Made by a program: the position numbers and the translations under genes
Notes under the pieces: model-generated
Told to the model about the DNA's origin: nothing
The model's input: the letters and a program-made list of their open reading frames with translations, nothing else
Databases searched by the model: none
Shown: positions 28,129 to 38,218 of the stretch, piece after piece
Layout of the letters: the number at the start of each line of letters is the position of its first letter
Numbering within the stretch: the stretch's first letter is position 1
Source: Desulfobacterales bacterium
GTDB lineage: Bacteria; Desulfobacterota; Desulfobacteria; Desulfobacterales; SURF-7
Assembly: GCA_028277765.1 (NCBI GenBank)
Contig: JANQFQ010000129.1
Span: 1-64,000 of the forward strand
Direction of reading: 5' to 3'
Length of the DNA: 64,000 bases

Positions 28129-31100
28129 TTGCCAAAAATAAAAGGATACAAAATTGAAGAAATTATCTATGAAAGTAACAAGTCACTAATATATCGCGCC
28201 TTAAAGACAAATGACAACACGCCTGTGGTCATTAAACAATACAATAATAAATATCCAACCACTGAAGAAATTTCAAAATTTAATCAAGAATATGAGCTGA
28301 CCAAGATGTTTACAAATGAGGGGGGCATTCGGGCATATGAAATGTCGAAGGTCAATGATTCCCCTGCGATCATTATGGAGGATGTTGGCGGACAATCTTT
28401 AACGGATATACTAAAATCAAGAAAACTCAACCTAGATGAGTTTTTATGTGCTAGCATGCGTATTGCTGGAATTGTTGGAAATATTCACAACCGTAATATT
28501 ATTCACAAAGACATCAATTCTTCCAACATTATCTGGAATACTGAAAAGGATATTTTCAGAATCTTAGATTTTGGCATTGCAACAGAACTTTCTCGAGAAA
28601 TCACATCTGTAAAAAATCCTGAAATTCTGGAAGGTAGTCTTGCTTATATCTCTCCTGAACAGACAGGCCGCATGAATTGTTCTGTAGATTATCGCACTGA
28701 CTTTTATTCCCTTGGTGTGACTTTTTATTGGATGTTAACCGGACGCCTTCCTTTTGAATCAAAAGATCTTCTGGAACTGGTACACAGTCATATTGCCATA
28801 CAACCGACACCTCCTCATGAGATTGATGAAAACATTCCTGAGGCAATCTCCGCGATTGTCATGAAATTAATGAACAAAAATGCAGGGGACCGCTATCAGA
28901 ACGCTTACGGCCTTAAAGCAGATTTAGAACGCTGCCTCAAAGAATTCCGGTCTGCAGGGACCATCAAAACCTTTGAATTGGGTCAGAAGGATGTGTCCGA
29001 TCAATTTCATATATCTCAAAAATTATACGGCCGGGAACAAGAGATAGAAATACTTATGTCCGCGTTTGAACGGACAAGAGAGGATGATGCTGAATTGGTG
29101 CTTGTTTCAGGATTTTCAGGTATTGGAAAATCCATGTTAATCAATGAGATTCACAGGCCCATGGTTAAACATAAGGGATGTTTTATCTCAGGAAAATTTG
29201 AGAGAGATAAAAAGTACATACCTTACAACGCCATTGTTCAAGCTTTTACCGGACTTGCCAAACAGATCCTTGCTGAAGGGGATGATAAAATTGCTGAATG
29301 GAAGGAACATATTTTATCTGTACTTGGACCCAATGGCAAAATTATATCGGATATTATCCCTTTGTTTGAGTTGATCATTGGTAAACAGCCAGAGGTTCCG
29401 TTAGTTGGGCCGGTTGAATCTCAAAACAGGTTCGATCTAACATTTCAGGGATTCATAAAAGTCTTAGCGAACAAAGCACATCCCCTGGTCATATTCCTTG
29501 ATGATCTGCAATGGGCTGATTTGGCCAGTTTACATTTACTTAAACTGTTTTTTACTGATTCGAAAATAAAACATCTATTATTGATGGGCGCCTACCGCCA
29601 CAATGAAACCCCAGATACGCATCCATTGATTCTGACACTGAATGAAATTAAAACTACCGGTGCAATAATAAATAATATATTTCTGCAGCCCCTGAATGAA
29701 GAACATGTAAGCCAGTTACTTGGGGATACCCTAAATTGTCCGAAAGAAGAGACAACTCCTTTGGCAGAACTTCTGGTTCACAAGACCAGGGGCAATCCAT
29801 TTTTCATAAATGAATTCTTAAAATCTCTTTATAAAAAACGTCTAATTGAGTTTTCCCAAGAGCATGGCTGGTCATGGCATATAAAAGGGATTGAAGAGAT
29901 GCGAGCGACTGATAATGTTGTGGACCTTATGGTAGGAAAAATTACTGAACTTCCTGAAAATTCTCAAACACTTTTAAAACTGGGCGCCTGTATTGGCAGT
30001 TATTTTAATCGTAAAAACCTGGTATCCGTATGCGGAAAATCAGAGGAAGCTATTCGACAGGAACTTAATGAAGTTATGCAGGAGGGTATGATTAATAGAA
30101 TTGATAATATGTATTTGTTCAGTCATGACCGCATAATGGAGGCTGCTTATTCTTTGCTTCCAGATGAAGAGAAGGCAAGACAACACTATCGCATTGGGAG
30201 TCTGGAGTTAAACAATACAGATAAAGAAGAATTACAACATAAAATATTTTATATTGTTAATCAATTAAACGCCGGGATGAATTTGGTTAAGGACGGATAT
30301 GAAAAACATACCCTGGCTGAACTGAATCTTTTGGCCGGAAAAAAAGCCCTGGCTTCGAACGCATATACTTCTGCATTGAATTATTTTAAGACAGGGATTG
30401 GGCTTCTGAATGAAAATTGCTGGGAGGAGAACTATGCTTTTACGCTGAAAATATATCAGGAAGCGACTGTCGCAGCTCAGCTCTGTGCTGATTATGCTAT
30501 GATGGATAAATTTGCAGAAGAAGTTTTCCAAAACTCACAGACAATTCTTGATACAGTTAAAGTTTATGAGGCTAAAATTTTCGCTTCTGTGGCTCAGAAT
30601 CAACTTTTGGACGGGATAAGAATTGGGCTGCATGTTCTTAAAAAACTTGGGATCAGGCTGCCTGAAAAACCGGGAAAATTACGGATTGTTTATGAGCTTT
30701 TGTTGGTGAAACTGTCTTTAACAGGAAAATCAGTTAAAAATCTGATCAATCTTTCGGAAATGAAAGATCCCCATCAATCTGCTGTCATACAAATTCTATC
30801 AAGTATTTTTTTATCTGCTTATCTTGCCGCTCCAGATCTGTTACCGCTGATAATTCTTAAAGCTGTTAAACTATCAATTAAATACGGCAACAGTATTTAT
30901 TCAGCCTATTATTTTGCTGCTTTTGGAATGATTCATTGTGCTGTTCTTGGAAATATCAACACCGGTCATGAGTGGGGCAAACTTTCCCTGAGTATTATTG
31001 AAAAGTTCAATATCAAAGAATCCAAATCAAGAGTTTTGGCTGTTGTCTGGTATTTTATCAATCACTGGAAAAGATCCCTGCGGGATTCAATAAATCCGTT

Positions 31101-33261
31101 GCTTGAGGGATATCAAATAGGACTGGAAACAGGTGATCTGGAATTTGCAGCAATAAATGCCAGTTGTTATTCTTATTCATTATTTATTTTCGGCACCAAA
31201 CTGCCAAAGGCAGATAATGAAATAGCAAAATATGCTGAAACCATCAAAAAACTCAATCAGGATACAATACTTAACTATCATCTGATGCTTCATCAAACAA
31301 TTCTAAATCTCCAGGGAACATCCAAGAATCCCTGTAAATTAATTGGATCCTCGTATGATGAAAGCAAAATGATGCCTATACACAAAAAAGCAAATGATGT
31401 CACTGCCATGTTTTATGTGAATTATTTTTTGTTAAACCTTAATTATCTTTTTGAAAATTACAAAGAAGCGCACAAAAATGCAGAATTGGCCAAACCATAC
31501 TGTGATATACAAATATCAAATCCTCTTGTACCACTATTTAATTTCTTTGACTCTTTGACCCGACTCGCACTTTATCCAGCAGAAAACAAATCAGAAAAAA
31601 AGAAATTTTTAAAAAGAATAACTAAAAACCAGAAAAAAATGAAAAAATGGGCTTTTCATGCCCCCATGAATTACAGTCACAAATACCACCTTGTGGAAGC
31701 AGAGATTGCCCGTATACAGGGGCAGAAACAAAAAGCAATGGATCATTATAAACAGGCCGTAAAATTATCCCACGAAAATAGTTTTATCCAGGAAAAAGCC
31801 CTGTGTCTGAAACTAACAGCACAATTCTGGCTTGATCAAAATGAAGAAAAAATTGCCATGTTATACATGTCTGAAGCACATCACACTTATCGTATGTGGG
31901 GCGCCATCGCTATGGTGAAACATATTGAAGAAAAATATGGGCACTTACTTAAATTAAACACAAAAGTAGCTGACTCATCTTCAAAATCTTCAATCCCCAG
32001 CGCGACCAGCACTTCAGAATCAATTGATCTATCCACAGTAATAAAGACATCACAAACCCTATCAAGTGAAAGGGATATTGGCAGGCTTTTAGAAAGAATA
32101 ATGAAATTTTCAATTGCAAACGCCGGTGCTCAAAGAGGATTTTTGATCATAGAGAATGACGTCAATAAGAAACTCTATATTGAAGCAGAAGGTGAGTCAG
32201 ATAAAGATATTAAAGTGCTTGAGTCGGTTCCTGTTGAAAAAAATACCAATCTCTCATCTACAATAGTAAACTATGTTAACAGAACGGGTCAAAACATAGT
32301 ATTAAATAACGCTCACAAAGAGGGAGAATTTTCAGAAGATCCTTATATAAAAAGAAATAAAACAAAATCACTTCTCTGTGCGCCAATCACCCATAAAGGA
32401 AAAACATCGGGAATCCTTTATCTTGAAAATAATTTAACAAAAAACTGCTTTACAGATAACCGGTTAGCACTGTTGCGAATCCTCTCTTCTCAGGCTGCGA
32501 TTTCTATTGAAAATGCCAGACTATATGAATATTTGGAGGAAAAGGTAATAGAGAGAACCGCTCAATTGGAACAAGCAAATGAAAACTTTAAGGAATTGTC
32601 CCTTAATGATCCTTTAACCTCATTACGTAATAGAAGATATATTTATGAGGTTGCAACGGAATTGTCAGAAAATTTTATCAATCATCAAGGCAGTCTATCT
32701 AATAATTATGAAAAAAGAGATTTAACTATTAAAGGCAAGTTTTTTGGTGTTTACTTAATTCATATTGATTATTTTAAAAATGTTAATGATACTTATGGTC
32801 ATCAGGCAGGGGATCAAGTTTTAATCAAAATATCTGAGACATTAAAAAAACTAATTAGAGCAGATGATATTATAGCGCGCTGGGGCGGTGAAGAATTTTT
32901 AATCATATTACAAAATACTAAACCGGAATATTTAAAAATCTTTTCAAAAAAAGTAATTGATACTATCAAAAAGATCCCGCTCAAAATATCGGATGAAAAT
33001 ACAATATTTAAAACTTGTTCTATCGGATGCGCAAAGATACCTTTGTTCCCAAAAGAACCAGACCTTCTAACGCTTGATCAAACAATACATTTATGTGATT
33101 TTGCCTTATATACTGCAAAAGAAAAAGGAAGAAATCAAGCTGTTCATTTTGAATTAAAAGACCAGGATAATATTGATGATAAAATTAAACATTATCTGTT
33201 GAATTTATCAAAAGATGCTGAAATTAATAATGATTATATTAATATACAATATGTGATATAA
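28129..33261 (+). CDS. Ser/Thr kinase-AAA ATPase-GAF-GGDEF signalling protein
   Basis: A 1710-residue cytosolic multidomain protein. Kinase domain about 5-270 with ATP-binding Lys36 (VVIKQY), catalytic Asp128 in IHKDINSSN and DFG Asp147. An AAA/STAND-type ATPase starts near 300 with Walker A GFSGIGKS (about 328) and Walker B LVIFLDDLQWAD (about 453-465). A long helical-repeat region (about 700-1290), a GAF domain (about 1315-1475), a short coiled coil, then a diguanylate cyclase with intact RWGGEEF (Gly1586). Related PknK-like proteins usually end in a histidine kinase; here the output is c-di-GMP synthesis. The TTG start with MPKIKGYKIEE fits the family; no ATG lies close by. Confidence 0.9.
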   Translation: MPKIKGYKIEEIIYESNKSLIYRALKTNDNTPVVIKQYNNKYPTTEEISKFNQEYELTKMFTNEGGIRAYEMSKVNDSPAIIMEDVGGQSLTDILKSRKLNLDEFLCASMRIAGIVGNIHNRNIIHKDINSSNIIWNTEKDIFRILDFGIATELSREITSVKNPEILEGSLAYISPEQTGRMNCSVDYRTDFYSLGVTFYWMLTGRLPFESKDLLELVHSHIAIQPTPPHEIDENIPEAISAIVMKLMNKNAGDRYQNAYGLKADLERCLKEFRSAGTIKTFELGQKDVSDQFHISQKLYGREQEIEILMSAFERTREDDAELVLVSGFSGIGKSMLINEIHRPMVKHKGCFISGKFERDKKYIPYNAIVQAFTGLAKQILAEGDDKIAEWKEHILSVLGPNGKIISDIIPLFELIIGKQPEVPLVGPVESQNRFDLTFQGFIKVLANKAHPLVIFLDDLQWADLASLHLLKLFFTDSKIKHLLLMGAYRHNETPDTHPLILTLNEIKTTGAIINNIFLQPLNEEHVSQLLGDTLNCPKEETTPLAELLVHKTRGNPFFINEFLKSLYKKRLIEFSQEHGWSWHIKGIEEMRATDNVVDLMVGKITELPENSQTLLKLGACIGSYFNRKNLVSVCGKSEEAIRQELNEVMQEGMINRIDNMYLFSHDRIMEAAYSLLPDEEKARQHYRIGSLELNNTDKEELQHKIFYIVNQLNAGMNLVKDGYEKHTLAELNLLAGKKALASNAYTSALNYFKTGIGLLNENCWEENYAFTLKIYQEATVAAQLCADYAMMDKFAEEVFQNSQTILDTVKVYEAKIFASVAQNQLLDGIRIGLHVLKKLGIRLPEKPGKLRIVYELLLVKLSLTGKSVKNLINLSEMKDPHQSAVIQILSSIFLSAYLAAPDLLPLIILKAVKLSIKYGNSIYSAYYFAAFGMIHCAVLGNINTGHEWGKLSLSIIEKFNIKESKSRVLAVVWYFINHWKRSLRDSINPLLEGYQIGLETGDLEFAAINASCYSYSLFIFGTKLPKADNEIAKYAETIKKLNQDTILNYHLMLHQTILNLQGTSKNPCKLIGSSYDESKMMPIHKKANDVTAMFYVNYFLLNLNYLFENYKEAHKNAELAKPYCDIQISNPLVPLFNFFDSLTRLALYPAENKSEKKKFLKRITKNQKKMKKWAFHAPMNYSHKYHLVEAEIARIQGQKQKAMDHYKQAVKLSHENSFIQEKALCLKLTAQFWLDQNEEKIAMLYMSEAHHTYRMWGAIAMVKHIEEKYGHLLKLNTKVADSSSKSSIPSATSTSESIDLSTVIKTSQTLSSERDIGRLLERIMKFSIANAGAQRGFLIIENDVNKKLYIEAEGESDKDIKVLESVPVEKNTNLSSTIVNYVNRTGQNIVLNNAHKEGEFSEDPYIKRNKTKSLLCAPITHKGKTSGILYLENNLTKNCFTDNRLALLRILSSQAAISIENARLYEYLEEKVIERTAQLEQANENFKELSLNDPLTSLRNRRYIYEVATELSENFINHQGSLSNNYEKRDLTIKGKFFGVYLIHIDYFKNVNDTYGHQAGDQVLIKISETLKKLIRADDIIARWGGEEFLIILQNTKPEYLKIFSKKVIDTIKKIPLKISDENTIFKTCSIGCAKIPLFPKEPDLLTLDQTIHLCDFALYTAKEKGRNQAVHFELKDQDNIDDKIKHYLLNLSKDAEINNDYINIQYVI

Positions 33262-33520
33262 TTTGTGAAAGCTAAGATTAAACTTTATATAGATTTTATT
33301 ATCGTTGGCCGGGCCGACCCAATAAGACTTGTCAAACCAGCAAAAATGATATATTAAACAATATCAGATCAAATGATCTGTTTGAATCAACTAATTACTT
33401 AAGACTGTATAAATAATTTATTACAGTATATTCAGCTTGGTGAAGTAAATCGAATTTGGATAGCCAATCCTTTATTGAATAAACAGCAGCCATTCAGCCA
33501 TTCATTAACAGAGGAAAAGT

Positions 33521-34789
33521 ATGAATAAGACAGCAAAAAAAGTTTTAGTTGTCGAGGATAGTCGTTCCGTAAATGAACAACTGGTACTCAGTATAGGGTC
33601 GCAACTCTATATTGATGTTGAAGCTGCATACTCCTTGGAGGAAGCCAAACAAATTCTTGATACGCAGAGTGATAAATTTTTTGTTGCGGTTCTTGATTTA
33701 AACCTTCCTGATGCACCCAATGGCGAAATCGTTGATTTTGTTCTAGATATCGGCATACCCCCTATCATTCTCACAGGCAATATTTCAGATGACCTCCATG
33801 ACACAATGATGAACAAACCGATTATTGACTATGTCCTTAAACGCAACCTAAATGAAATTGAGTATGTTGTCGAAATAATAAGACGCTTACGGGATAACAG
33901 AGGGCGAAAAGTACTGGTTGTTGATGACTCAAACTCAGCCCGAGAACTTATGGTCTCATTGTTACGGCGCTACAATCTTGAAGTGTTTGAAGCAAGTAAT
34001 GGCCATGATGCGCTTAAAATACTAGATGATAATGATGATATTATCCTGATTATTACAGATTACAATATGCCAAAAATGGATGGCATGCAGCTAACTGCCA
34101 AGGTGCGTAAAAAGTTTTCGCGTAATGAATTGGCCATCATTGGAATTTCTACAACTGGATCAGGAACGATTTCTTTAAACTTACTAAAGTCAGGTGCAAA
34201 TGATTTTCTCCCTCGCCCATTCATACACGAGGAGTTTTATTGCCGGGTAAACCAAAATATCGATGCGGTTGTAAGTTATCGCATTTTAACGGATGCTGCG
34301 GATCGCGATTTCCTGACAGGCCTTTTCAATAGAAAATATATTTTTAAGACCGGTGAAAAACTGTTTCAAAATGCAAAACGTAGTAATTTTACTTTAACGG
34401 TAGCCATGATTGATATTGATTATTTCAAGATGATTAATGATACATATGGTCACCAGGTGGGTGATATGGTGCTAAATAATGTTGCTTCAATATTTTTTGA
34501 ACAGCTTCGTGCAGCCGATGTTATTGCACGTATCGGAGGTGATGAATTCTGTCTCCTCTGTGTCAATATTGATAAGGATTCTGATGCAGAACTTCTGTTT
34601 GAGCGCTTACGAAAGATGATAACAGATTATCCTCTGGAAATAAAAGATCAAACTGTTTCGGTAACAGTGAGTATCGGTTATACCACGGTATTAAGAGATA
34701 CACTTGACCATATGATAAGAGATGCTGATACGGCATTATATGAAGCAAAAGAAAAGGGGCGCAATAAGGTGGTGCGTTTTATGGAATAA
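33521..34789 (+). CDS. REC-REC-GGDEF response regulator (PleD-like)
   Basis: A 422-residue protein. REC1 (about 5-120) has VVEDSRS and the phospho-acceptor in VLDLNLPD. REC2 (about 127-245) has VVDDSNS, ITDYNMPKMDG and the lysine-equivalent site replaced in LPRPF. The diguanylate cyclase domain (about 260-420) has LTGLFNRKY and an intact RIGGDEF (about 338-343). The double-receiver plus GGDEF layout equals PleD. The organisation suggests c-di-GMP production on phosphorylation. It follows the kinase-GGDEF gene by about 260 nt and may belong to the same signalling circuit. GAGG lies before the ATG. Confidence 0.92.
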   Translation: MNKTAKKVLVVEDSRSVNEQLVLSIGSQLYIDVEAAYSLEEAKQILDTQSDKFFVAVLDLNLPDAPNGEIVDFVLDIGIPPIILTGNISDDLHDTMMNKPIIDYVLKRNLNEIEYVVEIIRRLRDNRGRKVLVVDDSNSARELMVSLLRRYNLEVFEASNGHDALKILDDNDDIILIITDYNMPKMDGMQLTAKVRKKFSRNELAIIGISTTGSGTISLNLLKSGANDFLPRPFIHEEFYCRVNQNIDAVVSYRILTDAADRDFLTGLFNRKYIFKTGEKLFQNAKRSNFTLTVAMIDIDYFKMINDTYGHQVGDMVLNNVASIFFEQLRAADVIARIGGDEFCLLCVNIDKDSDAELLFERLRKMITDYPLEIKDQTVSVTVSIGYTTVLRDTLDHMIRDADTALYEAKEKGRNKVVRFME

Positions 34790-34796
34790 GTCACTG

Positions 34797-35147
34797 CTAC
34801 TGTTTCACCAGCCAGTTTAAAGCCTCATCATATGTTTTAGCAAAATACACATCCCTGTAAATAATCTCAACAATAATTTTTAAGATACCTGAAAGGCCAA
34901 CAGCAGCAACAGCTTTCAGATGATCCTTGGTCCGCAATCTATGGAATCTGGCTTTCCGAAGAATACCATCTGTAATATTTCCATGAGAAATAGTGACTAC
35001 ACTCAAAATAGAATTCTTTGGTTGCGTTAACAAGATTTCACGGACCTTATCAACTGTCTGGCAGTATTCTTCTTCTGATAGTCCTGAATAGTCCAATTTG
35101 AGGATGCTTTTCCCTTTATGCTGAATCCATTCAATTCTATTAGGCAT
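34797..35147 (-). CDS. SpoIIAA/STAS-like small protein
   Basis: A 116-residue cytosolic protein resembling SpoIIAA-like (STAS/SEC14-type) proteins: HKGKSILKLDYSGLSEEEY near the N-terminus, an alternating beta/alpha pattern, and a terminal YFAKTYDEALNWLVKQ helix typical of this group. These domains act as anti-sigma antagonists or phospho-switches, but no partner gene is visible. Converges on the REC-REC-GGDEF gene with a 7-nt gap. Function unassigned. Confidence 0.6.
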   Translation of the reverse strand: MPNRIEWIQHKGKSILKLDYSGLSEEEYCQTVDKVREILLTQPKNSILSVVTISHGNITDGILRKARFHRLRTKDHLKAVAAVGLSGILKIIVEIIYRDVYFAKTYDEALNWLVKQ

Positions 35148-35224
35148 GATTCCTCCTCAAAGATAAAACAATTATAACACAATTCAAAGAAAAACAAACG
35201 AATCAAACTTGTGAAAAATGAGGA

Positions 35225-36364
35225 TTAGGCCCTTAAGCTCTGAACACCTTTTGCGATCATTTCAATTGCCCGGTCAATTTCGTCTATGGATATCATATGG
35301 CTGGTGCTGAACCGGATGGTCCCTTTTGCCCATTCCATGGGAACATTCATGGCTTCAAGCACATGGGAAATTTTTACATCTTCTGCGTGGCAGGCTGCGC
35401 CGGCTGATGCGGCCACTTCAGAACCAATCTCTTCAAGGAGGCGGTTTGCTTCAATCCCTTTGAAAGAAATACTGAGGGTGTTGGGGAGACGGTTCTCAGG
35501 ATGGCCGTTGATCCTTGTTTTCAGAATCTGTTTTGTCAATCCTTCCTGAAGACGGTTACGGGTTGACCGCATATGACCAACATTGGTTTCGTTGTAGCAA
35601 GATGCCAGTTCACATGCTTTTCCCAGCCCTACAATTTCAAGCACGTTTTCCGTGCCTGACCGTTTTCCAAGCTCCTGGCCTGCGCCATAGCACAGCTTTT
35701 CTGGATCAGCGCCTTCTCTTATATATAGGACACCAATTCCTTTAGGAGCATAAAGTTTGTGCCCGGCAATCGACAGCATATCCACGCCAAGCTCGTCCAC
35801 AGCGGTTTTTAATTTCCCTGCAGACTGGGCTGCGTCTGTGTGGTAGGTGATACCATTCTCTTTTGCCAGAATAGATATCTCTTCTATGGGCTGTATGGTA
35901 CCCACTTCATTGTTGGCATGCATGATAGAGATGAGAACGGTATCTGCCTTAATCGCGTCTTTTACATCATCCACCTGAACACGTCCATATTCATCAACCG
36001 GAAGATACGTGGTTGTAAAGCCAAATTTTTCAAGATACCTGCAGACATTCAGCACTGCTGGATGTTCAATCACACTGGTGATAATATGCTTCCCCTTCTC
36101 CTGCATGGCAAATGCAGTTCCCCTGATGGCGTGATTATTAGACTCGGTCCCTCCGCTTGTAAATATCACTTCTTCGGGTTTGCAATATAAAAGGCTGGCA
36201 ACCTGTTTGCGGGCGTTTTTCACAGCCTCTCTTGGTCCGGTCCCGTACCAGTGTGAACTGGAAGGATTACCAAATTCTGTTTCAAGAAACGGCCGCATCG
36301 CCTCAATCACTTCCGGTGCATGAGGCGTTGTCGCATTATAATCAAGATATATCGGTTTTTTCAT
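35225..36364 (-). CDS. Cysteine desulfurase, NifS/IscS family
   Basis: A 379-residue PLP enzyme that removes sulfur from cysteine to give alanine and a protein-bound persulfide. PLP lysine is Lys203 in SIAGHKLYAPKG; the HTDAAQ block precedes it; the persulfide-forming cysteine is Cys325 in ASAGAACHAED. NNEVGTIQP is also conserved. It supplies sulfur for Fe-S clusters, and family members can release selenium from selenocysteine. Given the Fe-S and Sec load of the operon at 40-48 kb that is a tempting but unproven connection. An inverted-repeat element follows upstream at 36389. Confidence 0.93.
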   Translation of the reverse strand: MKKPIYLDYNATTPHAPEVIEAMRPFLETEFGNPSSSHWYGTGPREAVKNARKQVASLLYCKPEEVIFTSGGTESNNHAIRGTAFAMQEKGKHIITSVIEHPAVLNVCRYLEKFGFTTTYLPVDEYGRVQVDDVKDAIKADTVLISIMHANNEVGTIQPIEEISILAKENGITYHTDAAQSAGKLKTAVDELGVDMLSIAGHKLYAPKGIGVLYIREGADPEKLCYGAGQELGKRSGTENVLEIVGLGKACELASCYNETNVGHMRSTRNRLQEGLTKQILKTRINGHPENRLPNTLSISFKGIEANRLLEEIGSEVAASAGAACHAEDVKISHVLEAMNVPMEWAKGTIRFSTSHMISIDEIDRAIEMIAKGVQSLRA

Positions 36365-36388
36365 AGTTGATTTTAATGAACTAATTAT

Positions 36389-36536
36389 TCACCACCAGGG
36401 CACGAAGAACACGAAGGAAAGATGTTTTTTTCTTCACAATAAACAGAAACTATTTTGTGTTGACACAATTGGAGCAGAATTCACCTTTGTCCGGAGGACA
36501 TTAAACAAACCCTTCGTGTTCTTCGTGCCCTGGTGA
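36389..36536. mobile_element. MITE-like inverted-repeat element, copy 1
   Basis: A ~150-nt non-coding element with long terminal inverted repeats: CACCAGGGCACGAAGAACAC at the left and GTGTTCTTCGTGCCCTGGTG at the right. Its interior, read on the minus strand, matches the interior of the element at 39991-40183 read on the plus strand (shared GGGTTTGTTT, AATTCTG and TTGTGTCA words), so these are two copies of one family in opposite orientation. No transposase in the window. Confidence 0.72.
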
Positions 36537-36560
36537 AAATATTTTTTTTATATCTTTTGT

Positions 36561-37340
36561 TTAAATCATAGCCTTTTCAACGACTTCCCTATAAGCTGTC
36601 AGCGCAACTGAATCAGCGGGCAGGTCGGTTATGGGTTTGCCCACCAGGTCATGTTCTGCAATTTTCTCATCAAAAGGGATAATGCCCAGCATCTCAACCC
36701 CGATTTTTTCTGCAGACTGTTTCAGGATATCTTCATTCCCCATAACACGGTTAAAAATGATTCCTAGTTTATTGCACTTCATGACTTTATCCTCTTCAAT
36801 CATCTTTCTGATCATATCGCCTGTTTCGATCCCCCTTGAAGACGCGTCACTGATAATCATGAGAGTATCAAGCTTTTTGATGATCTGCCTGCTGATCTGT
36901 TCGAGGCCTGCTTCTCCGTCTATCAGGATGGTATCAAAATTTCCGGAGAGCGTTTCGATCGCCCCCCTTAAAATTGTATTCACAGGACAGAAGCATCCCA
37001 GGGTCTCTGTACGCCCCATGGCAAGAAGTGCGAATTCATCAAGTTCGGTCAGGGCCTCAAAGGTCATGTAATCAATCATATCACTCATCCGTTCTTTTTC
37101 CTCAATGCTCCCTTTTTTAGCGGTATTAATGATATTTTCCCTAACCTCGCCCATGGTCCTTAAGGCTTTCTGGCCAAGCGCACTTAAAAGTCCCATGGCA
37201 GGATCTGCATCAATCAAAAGGAGGTTCCCGGCTTTTTTACTTTCATAAAGTGCCCTAGCCATCATGGCTGTTGAAGCTGTCTTCCCTGTGCCGCCCTTTC
37301 CGCATACCGCCAGTATTTTCGTTCCCCTCTCTTCAGACAT
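36561..37340 (-). CDS. CooC-like ATPase (CODH/ACS maturation factor)
   Basis: A 259-residue MinD/ParA-fold ATPase with deviant Walker A CGKGGTGKT (residues 13-21), the LLIDADPAMGL Walker A' region and a DGEAGLEQ Walker B segment. The overall pattern matches CooC/AcsF-type proteins that insert nickel into CO dehydrogenase or acetyl-CoA synthase. It contains a cysteine pair region (LGCFCPVN) like the metal-binding CxC of CooC. It is next to an AcsB-like gene, which supports a role in CODH/ACS assembly. The catalytic CODH gene itself is not in the window. Confidence 0.85.
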   Translation of the reverse strand: MSEERGTKILAVCGKGGTGKTASTAMMARALYESKKAGNLLLIDADPAMGLLSALGQKALRTMGEVRENIINTAKKGSIEEKERMSDMIDYMTFEALTELDEFALLAMGRTETLGCFCPVNTILRGAIETLSGNFDTILIDGEAGLEQISRQIIKKLDTLMIISDASSRGIETGDMIRKMIEEDKVMKCNKLGIIFNRVMGNEDILKQSAEKIGVEMLGIIPFDEKIAEHDLVGKPITDLPADSVALTAYREVVEKAMI

Positions 37341-37382
37341 ATTCGCTCTTCACCCCCTAAAAAAATATAATGTTAGAATTCC

Positions 37383-37425
37383 TCAACTTTAGGCACTTGT
37401 AACTTATAACTTTAGGCACTTTCTT
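37383..37425. repeat. Dispersed CTTTAGGCACTT repeat forming a gene end
   Basis: Two direct AACTTTAGGCACTT words occur at 37385-37425, matching words at 24384-24494 and in reverse orientation near 5229-5262. The second word supplies the stop codon and last codons of the minus-strand AcsB-like gene (stop at 37412-37414), so the insertion or repeat appears to have set the C-terminus of that protein. Confidence 0.6.
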
Positions 37426-38218
37426 TACTATCCTCCCTCCGCTTCACAAGCTTTCTGTCAATTTTGTCCGACTGTTTTTTGATAACATCCCTAAGGTCAT
37501 CACAAACATTTTTATCTCCGCAGGAACTACAGTCATAATCACAATCCAGATCATACCCTTTTGCCTTCCATGCTTCCCTGACGATCTCCCTGCTGATATC
37601 CTTTGCTTTTGAAGCAATAGACTCCAGGTTTTTTACATCCTCTTTACCGGACGTGATAAATGCGATCTGAACAGCCTCGGTTTCAGGCACCCTGGTCTTG
37701 TAAAGGGCAATCATTGCCTTTCCAAGGATTTCAAAGGAAAATCCTTTTTCTGCAGCTGCTTTACTCACCCTTCCCCAGGATGTATAGTCCAGAGAACTCT
37801 TCAGCATATATCCTTCAATATCACCTGCTGCCCGCTGGTTATGGACAAGAGAATTGTGTTCAAGATCAGGAAATTTTTTCCCTGCTGCAAGGAATATCTG
37901 CCCCAGTGGAATGCTATCCTCTCCAGCCTCCTGGATATCAGGCCCAAAAAGAGTAATCTTGCCGTCGTCAATTTTTGACATATCATCTGTCCATAAAAAA
38001 ATAGAACAAGATCCCTGAAGCGGATTACCCAGCTCAATGAATGTATCGCCTCTTAATATAATGCCTGGATTAGCGCCTTCGCCGACGTTTACCGGTATCT
38101 TCTTTTTAATGTCATCTGCAGAACCCTTGCACTCATAATCCCTTATCTGAACATTACTTCCCCTTAGCTTTTCAATATAATCCTTAACCTGCACGATGTA
38201 TTCGTCGAAAACAGCCAT
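37412..38218 (-). CDS. AcsB/CdhC-like protein lacking the A-cluster domain
   Basis: A 268-residue protein similar to the central domain of acetyl-CoA synthase (AcsB/CdhC): PVNVGEGANPGIILRGDTFIE, GSCSIFLWTDDM, ITLFGPDIQEAG, GYMLKSSLDYTSWGRVSKAA and AFITSGKEDVKNLE follow the order of that domain. The nickel-containing A-cluster domain is absent, but a separate C-terminal cluster of cysteines is present (C-x3-C-x2-C-x5-C in DCDYDCSSCGDKNVCDD). It may be an accessory or regulatory paralogue rather than an enzyme. Located just upstream of a CooC-like gene on the same strand. The C-terminal residues come from a dispersed repeat. Confidence 0.75.
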   Translation of the reverse strand: MAVFDEYIVQVKDYIEKLRGSNVQIRDYECKGSADDIKKKIPVNVGEGANPGIILRGDTFIELGNPLQGSCSIFLWTDDMSKIDDGKITLFGPDIQEAGEDSIPLGQIFLAAGKKFPDLEHNSLVHNQRAAGDIEGYMLKSSLDYTSWGRVSKAAAEKGFSFEILGKAMIALYKTRVPETEAVQIAFITSGKEDVKNLESIASKAKDISREIVREAWKAKGYDLDCDYDCSSCGDKNVCDDLRDVIKKQSDKIDRKLVKRREDSKESA

